Of a stretch of DNA of 40,744 nucleotides, positions 19,707-29,392 are shown piece after piece (positions within the stretch are counted from its first letter, which is position 1; every line of letters starts with the position of its first letter). The DNA is taken from the NCBI GenBank assembly GCA_014859345.1, contig JACUUL010000012.1:1-40744 (forward strand), given 5' to 3'. The notes under the pieces were generated by a model that did not search any database, was not told where the DNA came from, and saw only the letters and a program-made list of their open reading frames with translations. This stretch comes from Thermoleophilia bacterium (GTDB taxonomy: Bacteria > Actinomycetota > Thermoleophilia > BMS3ABIN01). A program made the translations under genes and the position numbers.

Positions 19707-20303
19707 TCACTTCTTTTGTCCGTTGCCTTGCCCGTTGCTCTGGAGCTTGGCCTTATCCTGATTTTCCTTTTTTTCCTTCTTTTCCTTGTCCAGGCCGGCG
19801 CCTGGGCTGGAAGCCGCTGCACCGTTTCCAGAATTGCCGTTTCCGGGGTCACTGCCCTGGTTCCAATCATCAATGTCGGCCAACTGAGGCACATCAGGCT
19901 GAGGCTGTTCCAGGATGACAGGCTCTGGCGGCGAAGCCTCGGCGGGCTCGGGAGGAACATCGGCCGCGGCGGGAGACCGCACAACCAGAAATTCGCCAAT
20001 CTCCCAGCTCGTATCCGCCAGCATCTGGGCCGATTCAGTCATTGCGGGCTGACCGGTCGCCTGAGCCAATGGCGGAGGCGCCGCGTCCACAACGGCCCTC
20101 AGCGGCAACAGAGGGGTGGTGTGGGGTACCGGAAGCGCGGGAACGGTTATCCCCACCGTGACGGGATTCGGGAGCATTGTCCTGCCGGCGGCTGTGAAAA
20201 GATAGACGTTTACCACCGCAATCAGCATCGAGAGGGCGGCAACGCCAACTCCCAGAACCGTAATTTTGCCGTGTTCACTGGATATTTGCGGAATTCTGTG
20301 CAT
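19707..20303 (-). CDS. Single-pass membrane protein with Pro-rich and charged low-complexity C-terminal region
   Basis: MHRIPQISSEHGKITVLGVGVAALSMLIAVVNVYLFTAAG (TM) then Pro/Ala-rich sequence and a KEKKEKKENQDKAKLQSNGQGNGQKK tail. Confidence 0.6.
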   Translation of the reverse strand: MHRIPQISSEHGKITVLGVGVAALSMLIAVVNVYLFTAAGRTMLPNPVTVGITVPALPVPHTTPLLPLRAVVDAAPPPLAQATGQPAMTESAQMLADTSWEIGEFLVVRSPAAADVPPEPAEASPPEPVILEQPQPDVPQLADIDDWNQGSDPGNGNSGNGAAASSPGAGLDKEKKEKKENQDKAKLQSNGQGNGQKK

Positions 20304-20506
20304 ATCCCGGCATAGAAAAATCGAGTTTAGCCATAAACATGTAATTTTTATCGGCAGAATCCTGCCGGACTTTAACAAAATGTTCGCTGGTTTCCGTGCG
20401 GAACTGGAAGCCGTAAACTGTATAATATTGATGAATAAAGAAGCCTTTTGGAGATAAAGTAAAAATCTCCATAAACGGGAATAATGTCTGGGACTTCCGG
20501 CAGGGT

Positions 20507-22198
20507 ATGGCAATTTTGGCTAACCGCTTAATCATCAGTCAACGAGATCCCCGCCAGGTGAGGATGGCCAAGTCGGCCGCCTGGCTGTACTGGCTGGGAA
20601 TTATCGTTGTTCTGATCGGAGTCTTCCTGCCTGTTGAGCAGGAGATGAACCTCACGCCGGTGATGTTGCTTGTCGCCGGGGGCCTGCTGTCTTCTCTGGT
20701 GCTCATGCTGGCGCCCTGGCAGAGGTTCTCATACAAGCTTTTTTACATAATGGCAGGCCTGGGATGCTCCCATATCGCCACCCTGATCTTTGTGACCGGC
20801 GGCATGGAAAGCCCTTACTCGCAGCTGTATTTTTTAATCGCGATCTGGGCAGCCTACTTCTTTTCCTTCAGGGGCTTTGGCCTGGTGTCGGTCATGGTTA
20901 TCGGCAGCCTTGCGATGCCTTTCCTTTATGAACGCGGATACGGCCAGTTCCACATAACTCACGTACTCACCCAGATACTGTTCATGCTCATAGCCGGAGG
21001 GCTGGTAAACCTCCTGGTCACCCAGGTCAAGGAACGCAACCTGGACCTGGGCCGCACCAATGAACGGCTGGCCCAGAAGATGCGCGAGGTACTTCACGAG
21101 AAAGAGAAGACGGCAGCCGTCCTGTCCAGCGTCGCCGATGGCGTATACGTGGTTGATAATAATGATAAGATTGTTCTCTGGAACCAGGCGGCTGAGTTGA
21201 TTACCGGATTTACCAAGGAAGAGATGGTCGGCCGCGTCTGCCGTGACGCCATGAAGCCTGCCGAAGAAGGCGGGAACCCGATCTGCACGCCTCTCTGTGA
21301 CACAATGGTGGAGTTCGAGCCGGGATCATCCGGCGTGGGCTACGAACTGCTGACATGCCGCAAGAATGGCGACCGCATATGGCTGTCAGTGAGCGCCGCG
21401 CCGATCCGTGATAGCGGCGAGACCGCCGGCATCGTCCACGTCTTCCGGGACATATCAGAATACAAGGAAATCGATCGAATGAAGTCCGACTTCGTGGCCA
21501 CTGTCTCGCACGAGTTGAGGACGCCGCTCACGTCCATCCTCGGGTTCGCCAAGACGCTGCTCAGGGCGGATGCCAACTTCTCTGAAGAGAGCCGCGAGTC
21601 GTTTCTGACAGAGATCGTCCGGGAAGGGGAGAGGCTGGCGCGGCTGATCGAGGACGTGCTCAGCGTCAGCCGCATCGAGGCAGGCAGCCTGCGGCTCGAC
21701 CTCAGGCCCGTGGCGGTTGAGCCCACGGTCAGGGAAGTGGTCCGGAACGTGTCCAGCTTGACATCCATTCACAGGTTCGAAATAAATGTGCCTGACGATA
21801 TTAGCCTGGTGATGGCGGATTCGGACAAGCTGCACCAGGTTCTCCTTAATCTGGTGGTCAACGCCGTCAAGTACTCGCCCGACGGGGGAGAGGTGTCGGT
21901 ATCGGCGGCCGAATCCGAGGGCTATATCCGGTTTCTGGTGGCAGACCAGGGCGTGGGAATCAGCGAAGAGAATCTGCCGCATATCTTTGAGCGGTTCTTC
22001 CGGGCTTCCCCCGGCGGCAAGAGGGGCGCCGCCGGCACGGGTCTCGGCCTGTACGTGAGCAGGAATCTGATCGAGCAGATGGGTGGCGAGATATGGGCCG
22101 AATCACAGCCGGGAGCCGGCAGCCGGTTTTATTTCCGGCTGCCCGTGGCACAAGCGGACCAGGCAGGAGCTGAACCACGCAAAAAAGTAGCTTCCTGA
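20507..22198 (+). CDS. Membrane PAS-domain sensor histidine kinase
   Basis: N-terminal TM helices; PAS (VLSSVADGVYVVDNNDKIVLWNQAAELITGF); H-box VSHELRTPLTSILGF; N-box NLVVNAVKYSPDGG; G-boxes DQGVGISEENLPHIFERFF and GTGLGLYVSR. Confidence 0.95.
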   Translation: MAILANRLIISQRDPRQVRMAKSAAWLYWLGIIVVLIGVFLPVEQEMNLTPVMLLVAGGLLSSLVLMLAPWQRFSYKLFYIMAGLGCSHIATLIFVTGGMESPYSQLYFLIAIWAAYFFSFRGFGLVSVMVIGSLAMPFLYERGYGQFHITHVLTQILFMLIAGGLVNLLVTQVKERNLDLGRTNERLAQKMREVLHEKEKTAAVLSSVADGVYVVDNNDKIVLWNQAAELITGFTKEEMVGRVCRDAMKPAEEGGNPICTPLCDTMVEFEPGSSGVGYELLTCRKNGDRIWLSVSAAPIRDSGETAGIVHVFRDISEYKEIDRMKSDFVATVSHELRTPLTSILGFAKTLLRADANFSEESRESFLTEIVREGERLARLIEDVLSVSRIEAGSLRLDLRPVAVEPTVREVVRNVSSLTSIHRFEINVPDDISLVMADSDKLHQVLLNLVVNAVKYSPDGGEVSVSAAESEGYIRFLVADQGVGISEENLPHIFERFFRASPGGKRGAAGTGLGLYVSRNLIEQMGGEIWAESQPGAGSRFYFRLPVAQADQAGAEPRKKVAS

Positions 22199-22223
22199 AC
22201 ATCATCCCCGGGGATGTGGTCGC

Positions 22224-22616
22224 ATGAACGGTGAAAAAAACGCGAAACAGGTCATGATCGTCGATGACGAAGCTTCCCTGCGGGCGCTGGTGCGGGCCAA
22301 CCTGGAGATCGATGGATTCGAGGTCAGCGAAGCTGTGGACGGCATCGAAGCCATGAAGATGATGAGGGAGTCGAAGCCGGACCTGGTTCTGCTCGACATC
22401 ATGATGCCGGGCAAGGACGGCATCGAAGTGCTTGAAGAGATGGCTGCGGATTCCGAACTGCGGAACATCCCCATAATCATGCTCACGGCCAAGGGCGAAC
22501 AGGAGGATCTGCAGAAGGGGGTTGATCTGGGCGCGAGGGGCCATATCACCAAACCCTTCGATCCTGAGCAGATGGTCCGCACTGTCAAGGCTGCCCTGGG
22601 AATCATCCGGCGCTAG
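22224..22616 (+). CDS. Stand-alone receiver-domain response regulator
   Basis: VMIVDDEASLRALVRANL, DLVLLDIMMPGKDG, IIMLTAKGE, KPFDPEQM; 130 aa, no output domain. Confidence 0.93.
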   Translation: MNGEKNAKQVMIVDDEASLRALVRANLEIDGFEVSEAVDGIEAMKMMRESKPDLVLLDIMMPGKDGIEVLEEMAADSELRNIPIIMLTAKGEQEDLQKGVDLGARGHITKPFDPEQMVRTVKAALGIIRR

Positions 22617-22737
22617 CCTGCGGGGATGTCACCTCAACTTCCAAATCCGGGAGATGGCCTCTTCCCCATGACAACCACTTTGTCAAAGGGAAGCTCTGCG
22701 GGCATATGAGGGCCGACACCCCGGTTTCACGCCCCGG

Positions 22738-22763
22738 GAGAGAGGATCTCGCTCTCTTTTTTT
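22738..22763 (+). terminator. Rho-independent terminator after the response regulator
   Basis: AGAGAG-GATCTCG-CTCTCT followed by a seven-T tract. Confidence 0.75.
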
Positions 22764-22789
22764 GCCTGAGTTTGCCGGCCGGTCAAACT

Positions 22790-22818
22790 TTGTGAAGTGG
22801 CCTGGCTTGAGATAAGAT
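22790..22818 (+). promoter_or_regulatory. Promoter TTGTGA-17-TAAGAT for the ilv operon
   Basis: ttgtga 22790-22795, taagat 22813-22818, 36 nt upstream of the ilvD start. Confidence 0.5.
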
Positions 22819-22853
22819 ATGTCTTCCCTTGTCACCCATCTTGAAGAGATTCT

Positions 22854-24518
22854 GTGAGTCTGCGAAGCGATGAGATAACCAAAGGAATTGCCAGGGCGCC
22901 CCAACGCTCGCTGCTGAAGGCGCTGGGCCTGGGAGAGCGGGAAATGGGACTTCCCTTCATCGGGGTGGCCAACTCGTTCAACGAGGTCATCCCCGGTCAC
23001 ACCGGCCTGCGCCGGGTGGCGGAAGAGGTCAAGGCGGGCATATGGGCCGCCGGCGGCGTTCCGCTGGAGTTCGGCGGCATCGGCGTCTGCGATGGCATTG
23101 CCATGAACCATGAAGGAATGCGATTTTCTCTGCCCAGCCGTGAGCTGATCGCGGACGAGGTGGAAGTCATGGCCCGGGCGCATGTTCTGGATGGCCTCGT
23201 CCTGGTCCCCAACTGCGACAAGGTGGTTCCCGGCATGTTGATGGCCGCGGCGCGTGTCAACATCCCTGCCATCGTCGTGAGCGGAGGTCCCATGCTGGCC
23301 GGCGAGTACCGGGGGGAAAAGATCGATCTTCACAATGTTTTTGAAGCGGTAGGCGCCGCGCTCACCGGCAACCTGGATGAGGAGGGCCTGAAGCGGGTGG
23401 AGGGCTGCGCCTGTCCCGGCTGTGGCTCCTGCGCGGGTCTTTTCACCGCCAACTCCATGAACTGTTTGACTGAGGCGCTGGGGCTGGCCCTGCCCGGCAA
23501 CGGAACCATCCCCGCGGTTTATGCCGACCGTCTCAGGCTGGCGCGCGACTCCGGCCGGCGGGTTGTGGAACTTGTTATGGGCGATGTGAAACCCAGGGAC
23601 ATCGTGGACGGCCGCGCCATCCGGAACGCGCTCGCCGTCGATTCCGCCATGGGCTGCTCTACGAACACCGTGCTGCACCTGGCCGCCATCGCCCATGAGG
23701 CGGGGGTTGCGTTCGACATCGGCGTCATCAACGAAATCACGGCGGCAACGCCGCATCTCTGCTCATTGAGCCCCGCGGGGGTCCATCACATGCAGGACCT
23801 GCACGCGGCTGGCGGCGTCGCGGCGCTTATGAAGACGCTGCTGGACGCCGGCAAACTGGATGGATCGGCGCGGAGCGTGGCATCAGAAAGCATCGCCGAG
23901 GCCGTTGCTTCCGCCTCGGTCATTGATCAGGAAGTCATCCGCCCGGTGGAAAGGGCCTACCATGAAACGGGCGGGCTGGCTGTGCTGTTCGGCAACCTTG
24001 CTCCTTACGGCGCCGTAGTCAAGGAATCGGCGGTCCTGCCCGAGATGCTCAGGCACCGTGGGCCGGCCATGGTGTTTGAGGATGAGCCAAAGCTGGTCAA
24101 GACCATCGAACAGGGCCGGATAAAAGGCGGCAGCGTCGTGGTGATCCGCTATCAGGGCCCGAAGGGCGGCCCGGGAATGCCGGAGATGCTGACACCAACA
24201 TCCGCCATCGCGGGGGCCGGACTCGACCGCCGGGTGGCGCTCATAACTGACGGGCGATTCTCCGGAGCCACCCGTGGCGCCAGCATCGGCCATGTGGCGC
24301 CGGAAGCCTTTGACGGTGGACCGATAGCCCTGATCAAGGACGGGGATGAGATAGAGATCGACATTCCTAAGCGGCAATTGAACCTGTTGATCAGCGAAGA
24401 GGAGATGAAATCCCGGGGGTCCGCCTGGCAGCCGCGCGAACCCCGGTACAGCAGCGGATTTCTTGGCAGATATGTTAAGCTAGTAAACGGCGCCGAACGG
24501 GGCGCGGTCGTGGAATAG
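22854..24518 (+). CDS. ilvD: Dihydroxy-acid dehydratase
   Basis: [83 protein letters not shown]. Confidence 0.97.
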   Translation: MSLRSDEITKGIARAPQRSLLKALGLGEREMGLPFIGVANSFNEVIPGHTGLRRVAEEVKAGIWAAGGVPLEFGGIGVCDGIAMNHEGMRFSLPSRELIADEVEVMARAHVLDGLVLVPNCDKVVPGMLMAAARVNIPAIVVSGGPMLAGEYRGEKIDLHNVFEAVGAALTGNLDEEGLKRVEGCACPGCGSCAGLFTANSMNCLTEALGLALPGNGTIPAVYADRLRLARDSGRRVVELVMGDVKPRDIVDGRAIRNALAVDSAMGCSTNTVLHLAAIAHEAGVAFDIGVINEITAATPHLCSLSPAGVHHMQDLHAAGGVAALMKTLLDAGKLDGSARSVASESIAEAVASASVIDQEVIRPVERAYHETGGLAVLFGNLAPYGAVVKESAVLPEMLRHRGPAMVFEDEPKLVKTIEQGRIKGGSVVVIRYQGPKGGPGMPEMLTPTSAIAGAGLDRRVALITDGRFSGATRGASIGHVAPEAFDGGPIALIKDGDEIEIDIPKRQLNLLISEEEMKSRGSAWQPREPRYSSGFLGRYVKLVNGAERGAVVE

Positions 24519-24667
24519 GAGGACGTCATTTTGGCGAAGAGGCACCGGCTTCATCGCCAGGGGCACGGTTGTCATCCCCGAGAAGACAGCCATTCAGGAT
24601 GAGGCGCCGCGCGACGCGTTTCCCTGGACGGCGGGTTCCTGACAAGAAACAAGGAAGCACCGGTTTT

Positions 24668-26350
24668 ATGAAAGGCTCAGAAGCAATAATCGAATCGCTC
24701 AAGGCCGCCGGCACGGAGGTCATCTTCGGCCTTCCGGGCGGGGTCGTCATCCCTCTTTATGATGCCCTGTTCGATTCTGACCTCAGTCATTACCTGGTCC
24801 GTCACGAGCAGGGGGCGGCGCACATGGCCGATGGCTACGCCCGGGCCACCGGCAAGACAGGCGTCTGCATAGCCACCAGCGGCCCCGGCGCCACCAATCT
24901 GGTGACCGGCATCGCCAACGCCTATCTGGATTCGACACCCATAGTGGCCATCACTGGCCAGGTGCGCAGCGACCTCATCGGCACGGATGCGTTTCAGGAG
25001 GTCGACATCACCGGCATTACGCAGCCCATCGTCAAGCACAGCTACCTGATCAAGGACCCCAAGGACATCCCCCGGGTCATCAAGGAGGCTTTTTATATCG
25101 CTTCCTCCGGACGTCCCGGCCCGGTACTCATCGACATCCCGGTGGACATGCAGAACGCCGAGATCGATTACGTTGAGGGCAAAAAGATTGATCTGCCTGG
25201 ATACAGGCCAACCCTGAAGGGCCATAAAAAGCAGATCAGGGCGGCGGCCAGAGCCATCACAGCGGCTGAGAAACCGGTGCTCTATGTGGGCGGCGGCGTT
25301 ATCACTGCTGGCGCCGAGAAGGAGCTGCAGGCCCTGGCCAAACTGATGAAGATACCGGTGGCTACCACGCTCATGGGCATCGGCACCTTTCCCGAGGACA
25401 ATGTCCTGTCGCTGGGGATGCTCGGCATGCACGGCACCGGCTACGCCAATTACGCGGTGACCCATTCCGACTTGCTGATCGGGGTTGGGGCCCGCTTTGA
25501 CGACCGGGTGACCGGCAAGCTGTCAACCTTCGCCCGGCATGCCAAGAAGATTCATATTGATCTGGACCCCGCTGAGATCAGCAAGAACGTACTCATCGAC
25601 ATTCCCATCGTGGGCGACGCCAAAAATGTCCTGGCCGGCCTGGTGGCGGAGCTTAAGTCGATGAAGCGAGATGCCAGGAAGACAGCGGCCTGGATCGACC
25701 AGATCAATACATGGAAGAAGAAGCATCCGCTCTCCTATCAGGACGAGGAAGGCTCGATTATGCCCCAGTTCGTGGTGGAGGAGATCGACCGCGTCACCAG
25801 GGGAAACGCCATCATCGTCACCGAGGTGGGCCAGAACCAGATGTGGTCGGCGCTTTTTTACAAGCATAAGAAACCGAGGCATTTCATCAGCTCGGGCGGA
25901 CTGGGCACCATGGGTTTCGGTTTTCCGGCCAGCATCGGCGCCAAGGTGGGCCGCCCGGACAAGACCGTCATCGATATCGCCGGAGACGGCTCTTTCCAGA
26001 TGACCATCCAGGAGCTGGCGACCGCCGTCTGCTACGACATCCCGGTGATCGTCTGCATCCTCAACAATGGTTTTTTGGGCATGGTCCGGCAATGGCAGGA
26101 GCTGTTCTGGAACAAGCGCTACTCCGAGACGATCATCTCATGCCAGCCGGATTTCGCCGCCCTGGCCGACGCCTACGGCGCGCTGGGCATCACCATAACC
26201 GAAAAGAAGGATGTCGCCGACGCCATCCGCACCGCCATCAAGGCGAAAAAACCGGCGGTGCTGGATTTCAAGGTAAGGGCCGAGGAGAACGTGTTTCCGA
26301 TGGTCCCGGCTGGCAAGTCCATAGAGGAAATGATCGGGGGTCACAAGTAG
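24668..26350 (+). CDS. ilvB: Acetolactate synthase large subunit
   Basis: KGSEAIIESLKAAGTEVIFGLPGGVVIPLYDAL, RHEQGAAHMADGYARATGKTGVCIATSGPGATNLVTGIA, GDGSFQMTIQELATA. ATG at 24668. Confidence 0.97.
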   Translation: MKGSEAIIESLKAAGTEVIFGLPGGVVIPLYDALFDSDLSHYLVRHEQGAAHMADGYARATGKTGVCIATSGPGATNLVTGIANAYLDSTPIVAITGQVRSDLIGTDAFQEVDITGITQPIVKHSYLIKDPKDIPRVIKEAFYIASSGRPGPVLIDIPVDMQNAEIDYVEGKKIDLPGYRPTLKGHKKQIRAAARAITAAEKPVLYVGGGVITAGAEKELQALAKLMKIPVATTLMGIGTFPEDNVLSLGMLGMHGTGYANYAVTHSDLLIGVGARFDDRVTGKLSTFARHAKKIHIDLDPAEISKNVLIDIPIVGDAKNVLAGLVAELKSMKRDARKTAAWIDQINTWKKKHPLSYQDEEGSIMPQFVVEEIDRVTRGNAIIVTEVGQNQMWSALFYKHKKPRHFISSGGLGTMGFGFPASIGAKVGRPDKTVIDIAGDGSFQMTIQELATAVCYDIPVIVCILNNGFLGMVRQWQELFWNKRYSETIISCQPDFAALADAYGALGITITEKKDVADAIRTAIKAKKPAVLDFKVRAEENVFPMVPAGKSIEEMIGGHK

Positions 26351-26465
26351 GAGGGCGGGAACAGCCAGTGACTTCGAAAGAGAGCATCATCAGGAAGGAT
26401 TGTGCCAGGTTGTTTGCCGTGGCGGGAGCCGGAGCCAGTCGCGAAAGAGCGAAGGAACTCAAACC

Positions 26466-26945
26466 ATGAAGCACACATTATCGGTTTTAGTCGAAAACAA
26501 GCCCGGCGCCCTGGCCAGGATAGCCGGACTGTTCTCCCGTCGTGGCTTTAACATCGACAGCCTGGCAGTGGGCGTCACCGAGGATCCCGATGTTTCCCGG
26601 ATGACGATCACGGTATCCGCTGCCGAGCACCCGATCGAGCAGGTGACCAAACAGCTGCACAAGCTGATCAACGTCATCAAGATCACCGATCTCGACCCCG
26701 AGAATACGGTGGCCCGCGAGCTGGCCCTGATCAAGGTGAAATCGGACGCCGGCAACCGCGCCGAGATCATGCAGCTGGCGGAAATATTCCGTGCCAACAT
26801 TCTGGACGTGGGCAGAAACACGCTCACGATCGAGATCACGGGAACATACGAAAAGATTGACGCGCTCGAGAGGCTGCTTTTTCCGCATGGCGTGGTTGAA
26901 GTCGTGCGGACCGGGCGCATCGCCATCGAGCGTGGACAGAAGTAG
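26466..26945 (+). CDS. ilvN: Acetolactate synthase small subunit
   Basis: MKHTLSVLVENKPGALARIAGLFSRRGFNIDSLAVG (ACT domain). Confidence 0.95.
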   Translation: MKHTLSVLVENKPGALARIAGLFSRRGFNIDSLAVGVTEDPDVSRMTITVSAAEHPIEQVTKQLHKLINVIKITDLDPENTVARELALIKVKSDAGNRAEIMQLAEIFRANILDVGRNTLTIEITGTYEKIDALERLLFPHGVVEVVRTGRIAIERGQK

Positions 26946-27088
26946 AGAGATGTAATCGCCATCCCGGGGAGTCCTGGCTGATGTAATCCTGAGGAGAGCG
27001 GCACGACGTATCTGCGTCTTCGCCAAATCAGGTTTGCCCCCGGGCGCCGGCAAATAATCGGAAACCGGTAACTCCATCGAGGAGGAAC

Positions 27089-28099
27089 ATGTATTACGAA
27101 AAAGATGCCAATCTCGATCTCATCAAGGACAAGACAGTGGCGATCATCGGCTACGGCAGCCAGGGGCATGCCCACGCGCTGAACCTGAAGGATTCCGGCA
27201 TCGATGTAATAGTGGGCCTCAGGCATGCCAGTTTCAGCTGGCCGCAGGCCGAGGAGGCCGGGCTCAAGGTCAAGCCGGTTGTGGAAGCAGCCCAGATTGC
27301 CGACATGATCATGATCCTGACTCCCGACCACTCCCAGGCTGAGACTTATCAAAAGGAGGTCGCGCTCGGCCTCAAGGCCGGAGATGTCCTGATGTTCGCG
27401 CATGGGTTCAACATCCATTTCAACCAAATAGTGCCGCCGGCAGATGTCGACGTGGTCATGGTCGCTCCCAAGGGCCCGGGACATCTGGTGCGGCGGCAGT
27501 ATACCGAGGGCCGCGGCGTGCCCGCTCTGATCGCCATTCATCAGGACGCCAGCGGCCAGGCCAAGGAACTGGGGCTGGCTTACGCTCAAGGCATCGGCGC
27601 CACCCGGGCCGGCGTCATAGAGACTACCTTCGCCGAGGAGACGGAAACCGACCTCTTCGGCGAGCAGGTGGTTCTCTGCGGCGGCGCCAGCGAGCTGGTG
27701 CGCGCAGGCTTTGAGACCCTGGTGGAGGCCGGTTACCAGCCTGAGATCGCTTATTTCGAGTGCCTGCACGAGCTGAAGCTGATTGTTGACCTTATGTATG
27801 AGAAAGGCATAACCGGCATGCGCCACAGCATATCCGACACCGCGGAGTACGGGGACATCACCCGGGGCAAGCGCATCATCAGCGACCGGACCCGCGCCGA
27901 GATGAAGTGCATCCTGAGCGAGATCCAGAACGGCGATTTTGCCCGGGAGTGGATCCTGGAAAACAAGGCGGGAAGGCCCTCCTTCAATGCCAGGCAAAGC
28001 CGCGAGGCGCATCACCAGATCGAGATCGTCGGCAGGAAGCTGCGCAGCATGATGAGCTGGATCGAACCGGAGGCGAAGCTTGACGGCGAAGAGGTCTGA
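27089..28099 (+). CDS. ilvC: Ketol-acid reductoisomerase
   Basis: [61 protein letters not shown]; aggagg RBS. Confidence 0.97.
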   Translation: MYYEKDANLDLIKDKTVAIIGYGSQGHAHALNLKDSGIDVIVGLRHASFSWPQAEEAGLKVKPVVEAAQIADMIMILTPDHSQAETYQKEVALGLKAGDVLMFAHGFNIHFNQIVPPADVDVVMVAPKGPGHLVRRQYTEGRGVPALIAIHQDASGQAKELGLAYAQGIGATRAGVIETTFAEETETDLFGEQVVLCGGASELVRAGFETLVEAGYQPEIAYFECLHELKLIVDLMYEKGITGMRHSISDTAEYGDITRGKRIISDRTRAEMKCILSEIQNGDFAREWILENKAGRPSFNARQSREAHHQIEIVGRKLRSMMSWIEPEAKLDGEEV

Positions 28100-28237
28100 A
28101 GCGGCAAAGTGTCGTTGAGGATCACTGAAGCCGGTAAAATCTGAGGGTGCGGAGCGGCCGAAGAATCTGTTGAGCTCACGGATCCTCCGCCGTGATGACA
28201 GAAAAATGCCCAGGATGAAACTGTCAAAGGATAATAT

Positions 28238-29392
28238 ATGATTAAAAAATACCTGATGACTCCAGGCCCCACCCAGATCCCCCCGGAGGTGCTGCTGGCC
28301 GGGGCACAGCCGATCGTCCACCACCGCACCGCGGCATATTCGGCGATATTTTCCCGGGTGCTGGAAAACCTGAAGCACGTCTATCAGACGGAAAACGATG
28401 TCCTCTGTTTCACGTCGTCCGGCACGGGAGCCATGGAATCCGCCGTGGTCAACCTGCTATCGCCCGGCGACGAGGTCCTCATCGCTTCCTGCGGCAAGTT
28501 CGGCGAGCGCTGGCGCGACCTTGCCGGGGTCTACGGGCTGGTTCACGACTACCTCGAATTCGAATGGGGGAGGCCGGTTGAGCCTGAAGACATCGAGAAA
28601 GCCCTGAGGAGCAGCGCGAACTACAAGGCCGTTTTTGTGACGCATAGCGAGACCTCAACGGGAGCTGTCAATGATATGCAGGCCATCGGCGCGATCGTTG
28701 AAGATTCCGACGCCGTTCTGGTGGCCGATTCCATAAGCGGCATGGGCTCCGCCGAGCTCAAGACCGACGCCTGGCAGGTGGATGTGGTGGTGGCCGGCTC
28801 CCAGAAGGCTTTGATGACTCCTCCGGGACTGGCTTTTGCCAGCGTCAGCGACAAAGCCTGGGCCATGGCGGAGAGGTCGAAGCTGCCCAAATATTATTTC
28901 GACTGGCGGAAGGCGCGCAAGGCTCTCGCGGCCGCCGACCCCCAGACTCCTTACACGCCGGCGGTTTCGCTGATAGCGGGACTGGACGCCGCGCTGGCCC
29001 TCATACGTGAAGAGGGACTCGAGAAGCTGTTTCACCGCCATCGCGTCATGGGCCGCGCCTGCCGCGAGGCGGTTAAAGCCATGGGTCTCGAACTCTTCTC
29101 GCCTGATGACGACAGGTCCAGCTCGGTGACCGCCGTCAGGGTGCCTGAGAAAATAGATGACAAGCAGCTGAGGCGGCTTACCAGGGACAAGTACGGGGTG
29201 CAGCTTGCCGGCGGCCAGGGTCCCATAAGCGGGAAGATCTTCCGCGTCGGCCACTGCGGTTATTACAACTATTCCGACATCGTCGTGGCCCTTTCCGCGA
29301 TGGAGCTGGCTCTCAGGGAGCTTGGTTTCCAGGTCGACCCGGGAGCGGGCACGGCCAGGGCGGAGCAGATTTTCGGGGAGGAAGGGATTTGA
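28238..29392 (+). CDS. Class V aminotransferase (alanine-glyoxylate / serine-type)
   Basis: YLMTPGPTQIPPEVL, HHRTAAYSAIF, FTSSGTGAMES, DSISGMGSAELKTDAWQVDVVVAGSQKALMTPPGLAF. Confidence 0.9.
   Translation: MIKKYLMTPGPTQIPPEVLLAGAQPIVHHRTAAYSAIFSRVLENLKHVYQTENDVLCFTSSGTGAMESAVVNLLSPGDEVLIASCGKFGERWRDLAGVYGLVHDYLEFEWGRPVEPEDIEKALRSSANYKAVFVTHSETSTGAVNDMQAIGAIVEDSDAVLVADSISGMGSAELKTDAWQVDVVVAGSQKALMTPPGLAFASVSDKAWAMAERSKLPKYYFDWRKARKALAAADPQTPYTPAVSLIAGLDAALALIREEGLEKLFHRHRVMGRACREAVKAMGLELFSPDDDRSSSVTAVRVPEKIDDKQLRRLTRDKYGVQLAGGQGPISGKIFRVGHCGYYNYSDIVVALSAMELALRELGFQVDPGAGTARAEQIFGEEGI

Noticed and set aside
22683-23756. 357-aa minus-strand ORF
   Set aside because: Antisense shadow of ilvD.
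26459-28378. 639-aa minus-strand ORF
   Set aside because: Antisense to ilvN/ilvC; composition reflects high-GC third-position bias, with no recognisable domain.
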